64,000 bases of DNA, from contig ONZQ02000005.1 of the NCBI GenBank assembly GCA_900312665.1, forward strand, positions 356,128 through 420,127, read 5' to 3'. Shown here piece after piece: positions 57,545 through 64,000 of the stretch. Within the stretch, counting starts at the first letter, position 1, and each line of letters starts with the position of its first letter. The notes under the pieces were generated by a model, which ran no database searches, was not told the DNA's origin, and worked only from the letters and a program-made list of their open reading frames with translations. A program made the position numbers and the translations under genes. This stretch comes from Cephalotrichum gorgonifer (Eukaryota; Ascomycota; Sordariomycetes; Microascales; Microascaceae).

Positions 57545-59758
57545 ATGGCATGTCCCTTTGCGAATCCACGCCACCTCTTCCAAGACCTCGCCGCCATCCG
57601 CCTAACGCCCGGACTCGAGTATAACGAGACCCTTAACGGATATGTAGTGTCTCGGTACGACGATATCATATCTGTCCTAGACAAGCCGGAAATCTTCAGT
57701 TCCAGGCCGACGGTTCCCGAATTCCCGCCCCCCGTCAAAAGTCCTTTCTCGGACAAGGTGCCCGAGAAGGGGACGTTACTAGCCTGGGACAACCCGGACC
57801 ACGACAGATTGCGAAAGTCCGTCTCCTCGTTCTTCGTTCCACGGCGCCTGGAGCGATTCGAGCCTCTCCTGCGCGCGACGGCGCATGATCTAATCAACGG
57901 CTTCGTGGATGCCGGCACAGCAGAGATCAAGAGCGCCTTCGCCCTGCCGCTCCCCCTTCGCGCCATCGTTACGGTGGCGGGCCTGGACCCGGAGCGGTGG
58001 CAGTGGATCGGCCGGTGTTTGTCGCTGTTTGGGGGCATCACCAAGACGGAGGGTGACGTCGGCATCGAGCAGAAAGTGCAGGATGTGCTCGATCTACATG
58101 AGTACATCGCGGGGGTGATCGAGCAGCGGCGTACGGACCGCCGCGATGACTTGATCAGCCACATCTGGAACGAGAGAGACGCAAAGAATGTCAAGATGAC
58201 CGATTTCGAGCATTTAGGGATGATCCCCGGTCTGCTCCTCGCCGGCCACGAGACGACCACCAACATGCTCACTATGGGCCTTTCCCATCTACTGCATTAC
58301 GGTCTCTGGGACGAGGTATCCGCCAGCGACGAGACGCGGAGAGCAGCTATCGAGGAGCTCCTACGTTTCGAGTCGGCTATCACGGGAATGCCGCGTCTCG
58401 TCACGGCAGAGACCAAGGTTGGGGGGACTGTCTTGCGACCGGGAGACAGACTCTTTGTTGCGTACAATTCGGGGAGCAGGGACGCCGCCAAATTTGAGGA
58501 TCCTCACCTGCTGGATTTCAAGCGGCGCCCGACCCAGCATCTCGGGTTCGGCCGCGGAATCCACGCTTGCTTGGGAGCCCCATTTGCACGGTTGTTGCTC
58601 CGGACGGAGCTGTCAGTCCTACGGGAGCGGCTCCCGGCCCTGAGGTTGGAGACGCCGTACGAGGACATCCAATATCACCCTGTCCACGAAGGCCGCGCTC
58701 CAGCCGCCGTTCGTATCGCCTGGGACCCCCCGTTACAGGAGAGGACGATGAGTCGCGGGCAAGTTGAAGAAAGAAGGTCTGTGATTAGGCTGACACCACG
58801 ACTTGACGATCAAAATATGCGCGTCACCAGAATTACGGCGGTCGCTACCGACGTCGTCGAGATTACGTTACGTTGCGAGGACGGCTCGGAGGTGCCGGTA
58901 TGGTCTCCAGGAGCTCACATCGATGTCAAAGTGGGCGATTTCGGCTACAGGCAATATTCCCTTTGTTCCGATCCCAGCGATCGCCGTCACTTGCGGATTG
59001 CCATACTCAAAGGGAGAGATTCAGGGGCGTCGCAGTTTCTCCACGGTAACACCAAGGCAGGGACTAGGTTCGCCATCCGGGGTCCGCGGAATAACTTCGA
59101 CCTGGAGCTCGCGGTGCGCAGAACCATTTTTATCGCCGGCGGCATAGGTATCACCCCTATAATTCCCATGGTGGCGGCTGCTGCGACTGCGGGGCTGGAC
59201 TACTCCCTTGTCTACCTCGGCAGCTCGAGAGATAATCTTGCCTTCGCGAACACCCTCTCAGAAAAGCACGGCAATAAGTGTATTATCTGGGCCTCGGATG
59301 AGAACAGCGGACGTCGGTTCGACCTGGCCGACTATCTCCAAAAGGAAGACTTAGACGGACTGAGGGTCTACTGTTGCGGGCCGGAGGCCCTCCTAGTCGG
59401 CGTCGAGGACTGCCTCATTGACGCACCCGCCGGCGTTCTGAGGTTGGAGCGCTTCACAAACCCGGCCGTGGCGATCGACAGCAAGAACACGGCCTTCAAT
59501 GTCGTGCTTGCGCGCAGCGGCCGCGTCCTGAGAGTCCCGGAGGACAGGTCCGTGCTAGACGTGATCAACGAGGCGGGTGCCGGGGTAATATCGACGTGTA
59601 ACAAGGGCTTGTGTGGGACCTGCGAGGTGAAGGTCATACAGGGCCTACCGGAGCATCGGGATGCCGTATTGACGGCTCTGGAGCGTGCGGAGGGTAGGAC
59701 TATGATGCCTTGTGTATCGCGGTGTAGTGGGAAGCAACTTTCCCTAGACCTTTGGTGA
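57545..59758 (+). CDS. Self-sufficient cytochrome P450 fused to reductase and 2Fe-2S ferredoxin (class VII, CYP116B-like)
   Basis: A single polypeptide that should carry electrons from NAD(P)H through FMN and 2Fe-2S to its own haem, so no separate reductase is needed. One exon, 737 residues from the first ATG (MACPFANPRHLF). The P450 domain (about 1-395) has AGHETT in helix I (near 232), EELLR (ExxR), and the haem loop HLGFGRGIHACLG with Cys near 342. The phthalate-dioxygenase-reductase-like part (about 430-635) has RQYSLCSDP, GGIGITPI and YCCGPEALL. The ferredoxin (about 645-737) has the CNKGLCGTC cluster and a fourth Cys in MMPCVSRC. This order is known from bacterial CYP116B/P450RhF; usual fungal fusions (P450foxy) use a CPR-type reductase and a membrane-bound or BM3-like P450. 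No intron and no N-terminal anchor are present. Bacterial ancestry is inferred and untested. Confidence 0.94.
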   Translation: MACPFANPRHLFQDLAAIRLTPGLEYNETLNGYVVSRYDDIISVLDKPEIFSSRPTVPEFPPPVKSPFSDKVPEKGTLLAWDNPDHDRLRKSVSSFFVPRRLERFEPLLRATAHDLINGFVDAGTAEIKSAFALPLPLRAIVTVAGLDPERWQWIGRCLSLFGGITKTEGDVGIEQKVQDVLDLHEYIAGVIEQRRTDRRDDLISHIWNERDAKNVKMTDFEHLGMIPGLLLAGHETTTNMLTMGLSHLLHYGLWDEVSASDETRRAAIEELLRFESAITGMPRLVTAETKVGGTVLRPGDRLFVAYNSGSRDAAKFEDPHLLDFKRRPTQHLGFGRGIHACLGAPFARLLLRTELSVLRERLPALRLETPYEDIQYHPVHEGRAPAAVRIAWDPPLQERTMSRGQVEERRSVIRLTPRLDDQNMRVTRITAVATDVVEITLRCEDGSEVPVWSPGAHIDVKVGDFGYRQYSLCSDPSDRRHLRIAILKGRDSGASQFLHGNTKAGTRFAIRGPRNNFDLELAVRRTIFIAGGIGITPIIPMVAAAATAGLDYSLVYLGSSRDNLAFANTLSEKHGNKCIIWASDENSGRRFDLADYLQKEDLDGLRVYCCGPEALLVGVEDCLIDAPAGVLRLERFTNPAVAIDSKNTAFNVVLARSGRVLRVPEDRSVLDVINEAGAGVISTCNKGLCGTCEVKVIQGLPEHRDAVLTALERAEGRTMMPCVSRCSGKQLSLDLW

Positions 59759-60183
59759 AGTTGGGGTGAGTTTGGAGGGAGGTCTGCGGTATTGTGTGCG
59801 GGCAAGAAATAGGGTACTAGTCGGCCATGTGGTAGACTTCTGTAACAGAACCGTGCCTGTGGGAAGTACTTGCTACAATGAGATTGTGGTTTCCTTCCAG
59901 GATCTAGGGTTGATCTATCACTAGTGATATCGGTACCTCCTTCGTGGGTTACTATGCCGTTACTTGAAGAAGTGAAGACGGCAATGAGAGATGAGGAATG
60001 GAAAGTTTTCAGATTAGTAAAATTTCAGGCTATGAAAACACAAGAACAAACACGAGACCCTCATATAATTACAGACTTGGTGTTCAATTTCGGGCCAAGC
60101 CGTCACTACCACATTCCTAAGCGCAGCATGAATTTCAACCCTATACATGAAAGGAGAATCCTAATTACATCCAAACCCAGATA
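59759..60183. other. Convergent 3' region, P450 fusion / MFS
   Basis: A 425-bp gap between converging stop codons, containing no recognisable gene. Confidence 0.5.
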
Positions 60184-61928
60184 CTAATCCGCCCTGTTCA
60201 CATTCTTCTCTGCCTCCGTGGACGAAACGTACGCGCGCCATTTGGGGTTCAAGAAGTACACGGGGATCCCGAGAAGGAAGATGCCGCCCGTGATACCGGC
60301 AAGAACACCAAACGCCCACTCGTAGCCGTGCCTCTCAACCATGGGCGTCAGCCCGTATGTTACACCGAAAGACACAATGTTCTTGGTACCCACTACCACG
60401 ACCAGCGCGGGACCAGGATTCTTTGGCGCCGCCTCGGACGCGAAGGTGGTCGAAATGATGATGACGGCCGTGAACGAGTATTGGAAGATGGTCCACCCGA
60501 TGTAGGGCCCCCACCAAGAGGTTCCCCCACCGGCCGTAAAGCCGTACAGGAGCAGCATGCCAACGCCAATGACGGCCGGGGGCGCCATGGTGAGGAGGTG
60601 ATGCTCAGGCTTGTGGACGCCCTTGTTCCGGCGCGCCGCCCACATGACGAATGGGTCACCGAGAAATGTGCAATACAGCATGCCCAGAAGGGCCCCGATG
60701 ATGCCTCCGACGTTGATCAGCCCGACATCCTGCTGCGGCCAACCGTAGTTCTGAATCAGGACGGCGTTGTAGGTCAGTGACATGCCGACGCCGCAGCCTA
60801 GCGCGATGGACGATGTAAGCACCGCGTACAGGATCCCCGGCGAGCTTAGGCTCTGCACCATATGCAGCCAGCTCATGGCCATGACGCGCCCGGGCTGCGG
60901 GTGGGGTGTCGACCAGGGCCGGATGCGCTGGGCGTACGTCTTCCTCGCGGTCGCGTGCGCGGCGCCGGGCGGCACCAAGCCGGACCTCTCCATGTTGGCG
61001 AAGTACTCCTGGGCCTCGGAGTCAGGAATGACGCGCGTGACGCCGAACTCGTCCGTGATGACGATCTGACCGTCCAGGCTCTCGACAGGGCGCGAAAACT
61101 GCGTCTCGAAGGCGAACAGATAGGCGATGACAATGCCGACGCCGACGGTAATGACGAAGATCCAGTAGTACCAGCGCCAGCCGAGGTCGTGGTTTAGATA
61201 GGATGAGGTGAGGTTGATGGTGGAGCTGATGGCGTTCTGGATCATCCAGTATAGGCCGAAAATGCGGGCCCGCTCGTGCAGAAAGGTCACCTCGGTGAGC
61301 ATCAGTGGGAGGAGGGACTCGGAAACGCCTGTGGCCAGGCCCTGGACCACGCGGGCGGCGAGGTGGCCGTCGTAACTGTCTTGCAGCGCCGCAGCAATGG
61401 TTGCGGCGAGGAGTATCACCATGGAGATGAGGAAAACGGGCCGGCGGCCGTAGGCCAGGGCCAAGGGGAGGATGATGTAGTTGCCTTTCGTAACACATTA
61501 ACCACAGATGACCAGATTTATCCAGCTAATGCAAGTATTAATGCTGGTGAAAACACAGAAGACTTACCCAGGCCGATACAGAGGGTAGGCAGCGTAATCA
61601 AGAAGACCACCTGCTCGGCATCGTACCCCTGCGGCGTGTACAGCTCAAAGAAGACGTGGAGGATGGCGCCCAGCCCGCTCGCCATGGACAGCCCCATGAT
61701 GGAGAACCAGCAGCAGCAGAACACAACGGCATACTTCTCCCACGGCCGGAAGTTTAGCGGGTCGTTGGGGTCGGATGACGGCACTGGGATATTGCGGATC
61801 ACGCCGTCCTTGTTGACGAGGAGTGCATTGCCCTCGATGTGACCGTGCTTGTCATCATTTCGGCCCTCGATGTGCTGGATGACCATGTCGGCCTTGAGTT
61901 CGACTGAACCCGCCTCCCGGTGAGCCAT
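60184..61928 (-). CDS. MFS transporter (related to the 48.3-50.3 kb gene)
   Basis: Twelve-helix major-facilitator carrier, substrate unknown. Two exons, 61928-61568 and 61484-60184, give 553 residues. A hydrophilic N terminus of about 65 residues ends in DPNDPLNFRPWEKY, like the paralogue. Motif A is LALAYGRRPVFL. RVVQGLATGVSESLLP lies in helix 4, FLHERARIFGLYWM in helix 5, and GWRWYYWIF follows. The second half has WLHMVQSLSSPGILYAVL, GMSLTYNAVLIQNYGW and GIPVYFLNPKW near the end. The acceptor of the intron reads GAAAG rather than the usual YAG, but it restores the conserved GNYIILPLALAYGRR. The gene is divergent from the FAD monooxygenase gene with 466 bp between, in keeping with joint control. 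Confidence 0.9.
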
Positions 61929-62394
61929 GTTTTTTTAATGGTAAGTGGTCGTGGCTCTGGGGTGCTTTGGGTTGCTTTTTTGGTCCGTCCGGGGTGCTTA
62001 AATATTATTCACTTCGCCGAACCAAAGTCGGGAGTCAACTCGGCCACAAGGTACGGAATGTAGGTGGTCCCGAATGCAGGGATCATGTCTCCATTTCCTG
62101 TGACCAACATGTTGCAGTCTAACTCCTTTCGAGCTAGTTCACCTCTGGGAAGCCGTCAGGGTCCCAATCGGGTGGAAGCAATTTGTAACCCTCCCCGCAA
62201 TACCCCAAAATTTAGCTAGGGTGGCTCCCGTCGGTTGGGGCTTTCGGTTCGGGGACACACCCACCGGCTTGCAACGCGGGGTCCCGAGAGCATCAGGCCC
62301 AGGCCGGCCAAGCTCTTTAAGCTCGGGGTTGGCTCCCAGTCAGTGATGTCTAAAGGTTGACCGTGATTTCTGAGCACTGAGAGCCGATCGGTTA
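61929..62394. promoter_or_regulatory. Divergent promoter, MFS / FAD monooxygenase
   Basis: A 466-bp bidirectional region with no gene. It holds CCGAACC at 62017-62023, CGGTTCGG at 62245-62252 with CGGTTGGGG just before it, and CCGATCGG close to the monooxygenase start. Confidence 0.55.
62245..62252 (+). promoter_or_regulatory. CGGTTCGG element
   Basis: Single exact copy of the cluster word, 143 bp upstream of the monooxygenase ATG, 13 bp after a related CGGTTGGGG. Confidence 0.5.
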
Positions 62395-63818
62395 ATGTCA
62401 AGGCCTCCCCCTGTCAATATACTGAAGAAAAGACACCCAGCTCTGGGGGTATCCGAGACGAATGACATGCCGACCGCAAGCGAGGTTCACCAGGGTCAGG
62501 ATGGAGTGAGAATCACCATTATAGGCGGTGGAATCGCAGGATTAGCGACAGTGAGTTGGCACATTGACGAATCCCATCTTGATCAGAAACGTGAACTGAT
62601 ACCTCCAAGGCCATCGCCTTACGGTCCCCCACCCGCACTATCACTGTTCTCGAGCGGTCCGAGATGCTTAAGGAAACCGGCGCCTTGATCTCCCTGCAGC
62701 CGAACGCGAGCAAGATCGTCTCATCGTGGGGCCTGGCTCCCTTCCTCGGGCTCTGCGAACCCTTGGTCGACACGGCATTCCGCATGTTCAATCAGTCTGG
62801 AAAGCTCGTTCGCCAGGTCAATCTCGACTTCGCCAGGTTCGGGGCCGATCGCGTGTTATACCATCGCCAGGACCTCCACACCGCCCTCAAGAACGCAGCC
62901 ACCAGCACCGATCTTCCGGGATGCCCGGTGGAGATCCGGACTGCGTCGAGGGTCACATCGTGCGATCCGTACAAGGGAACAGTTACCATCAATGGCGGTG
63001 AAACACTGGATGCTGACATTGTCATCGGCGCCGACGGAATCCACTCAGTCGTGCGTCAGGCAGTCGTGGGAGAGCCCCGCGAGGCGATTCCAACGGGAAT
63101 ATCGGCCTATAGAATGCTGCTACCCGTCGAGTCTCTGTCAGGACTCAAAATCCCAAAGGACGTCCTCGACATAGCCAAGCCAGTCACCACCATGGTTGTC
63201 GGCCACGACCGCCGCGTCATAATGGGCCCCGGCCGCGGCGGAAAAGTCTTCGGCATAGTCGCCCTCGTCCCCGACGAGAACATGCACGAGACGTCCGCCG
63301 CCGGCTCCTGGGTCGCGCAGGGCTCCATCCCCGCGCTCCTCAAGGCCTTCGCGGGGTTCCCCGCCTGGATGCTCGAGATCTTCGAGCGCGCGCCTGACGT
63401 GGGGCTCTGGCAGCTGCGTGACATCGATCCTCTCCCTCGCTGGGTGCGGGGCCGCACCATACTCATCGGTGACGCAGCTCACGCCATGCTTCCGACCCAG
63501 GGGCAGGGTGCTTCGCAGAGCTTTGAGGACGCAGAGGCGTTGCAGGCGTTTCTTGCAGACTTGCCTGACGGTCCAACGGGGCAACAGGTCAACGAGGCAC
63601 TCTTGCGAGTATACGAGGCTAGACATGAGCGTGCAAGCTTGATACAGATGTATAGCCGGGAGCAGGCGAGGCCGGGGACGGATGTCGGATCGAACAAGGT
63701 AAAGCTCGATCCGGCTCAGTTCATGAAATACAACTGTAATTATAGTGGAGCAAAGAACTGGTTGGCGGCTAAGGACATGGGAATCGTGGTGGAGAAATTG
63801 AGTTTAAGTGGCGTTTAG
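62395..63818 (+). CDS. FAD-dependent monooxygenase, salicylate-hydroxylase-like
   Basis: Single-component flavoprotein that hydroxylates (often aromatic) substrates with NAD(P)H and O2. Two exons, 62395-62550 and 62610-63818, join in phase 0 to give 454 residues. Motifs in order are the dinucleotide fold ITIIGGGIAGLAT near residues 40-52, TVLERSEMLKETGALISL, the DG motif GADGIHSVVRQ, and the GD motif IGDAAHAMLPTQGQGASQS. The 59-bp intron splits the Rossmann fold right after GLAT; its acceptor is CCAAG. A second Met at residue 25 (MPTASEVHQ, 62467) is a possible start. No membrane segment is evident. It is the last gene in the window and divergent from the MFS gene. With the P450 fusion and two dioxygenases it makes four oxygenases in 13 kb. 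Confidence 0.9.
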
Positions 63819-64000
63819 GCCCAGGGCAGGCACATAGTTCGGGGCATGTATGGAGATAGGGTGTTCGGGAGAAAGAAAATAGCTACGCCTCCAGCCTACT
63901 GCAAAAGCTGGCTTCAGTCGCGTGGTTTATCCGCAACAAGCATGAACTGTTAGGGCTGCTCGGGACTTACACCAACCCGGTTTAGTCGAGTTGACTACGG
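63819..64000. other. Right window edge, no gene seen
   Basis: The last 182 bp hold no recognisable coding sequence. The cluster may continue beyond the edge. Confidence 0.4.

Noticed and set aside
1..64000. tRNA genes, CRISPR arrays, intact transposons
   Set aside because: No cloverleaf with a GTTCRANYC arm, no regularly spaced repeats and no transposase or reverse-transcriptase motifs were found by eye; a tRNAscan or RepeatMasker run would settle this.

Overview
This window is nuclear DNA of a filamentous ascomycete, probably a Sordariomycete. The genes carry many short introns (57-115 bp in most cases) with GTRNGT donors and CTAAC-like branch points, coding third positions are GC-biased, and the proteins match fungal families. 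The species cannot be named from the sequence. I rebuilt 16 protein-coding genes (15 complete, one cut by the left edge). No tRNA, rRNA or CRISPR array was seen.

Left flank (1-4.9 kb): a phospholipase D gene on the minus strand that runs off the window, and, divergent from it, a glycolipid transfer protein of the HET-C2 type.

Galactosaminogalactan region (5.6-39 kb): five genes match the known set for the cationic cell-wall and biofilm exopolysaccharide galactosaminogalactan (GAG). They are a 2,908-residue membrane GT4 glycosyltransferase (gtb3), a UDP-hexose 4-epimerase (uge3), a spherulin-4/GH135 hydrolase (sph3), a membrane-anchored GH114 endo-galactosaminidase (ega3, with a 20-N assembly gap in its intron) and a secreted CE18 deacetylase (agd3). 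Together they would make UDP-Gal and UDP-GalNAc, polymerise and export the chain, trim it and partly deacetylate it. The genes are separated by unusually long spacers (7.1, 5.9 and 4.3 kb) with homopolymer C/G runs and recurring TACGAGTA words.

Middle (39-45.7 kb): a 4-kb stretch with no recognisable gene, then a secreted GH43 exo-galactanase-like enzyme with a C-terminal CBM35-like domain. Its promoter holds a diverged direct repeat.

Right-hand cluster (45.7-64 kb): a DHA2 drug/H+ transporter, two related MFS carriers, two related phytanoyl-CoA-dioxygenase-like Fe(II)/2-oxoglutarate enzymes, a CocE/NonD-type ester hydrolase, a single-exon P450 fused to a reductase and a plant-type 2Fe-2S ferredoxin (class VII, CYP116B-like, a bacterial architecture), and an FAD monooxygenase. 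It looks like a co-regulated catabolic or detoxification pathway, or the tailoring half of a biosynthetic cluster. Tandem CCGAACCG/CGGTTCGG words occur upstream of its genes and, by eye, nowhere else in the window, so they are a candidate pathway-specific operator. I regard this cluster and its motif as the least described and most interesting content.
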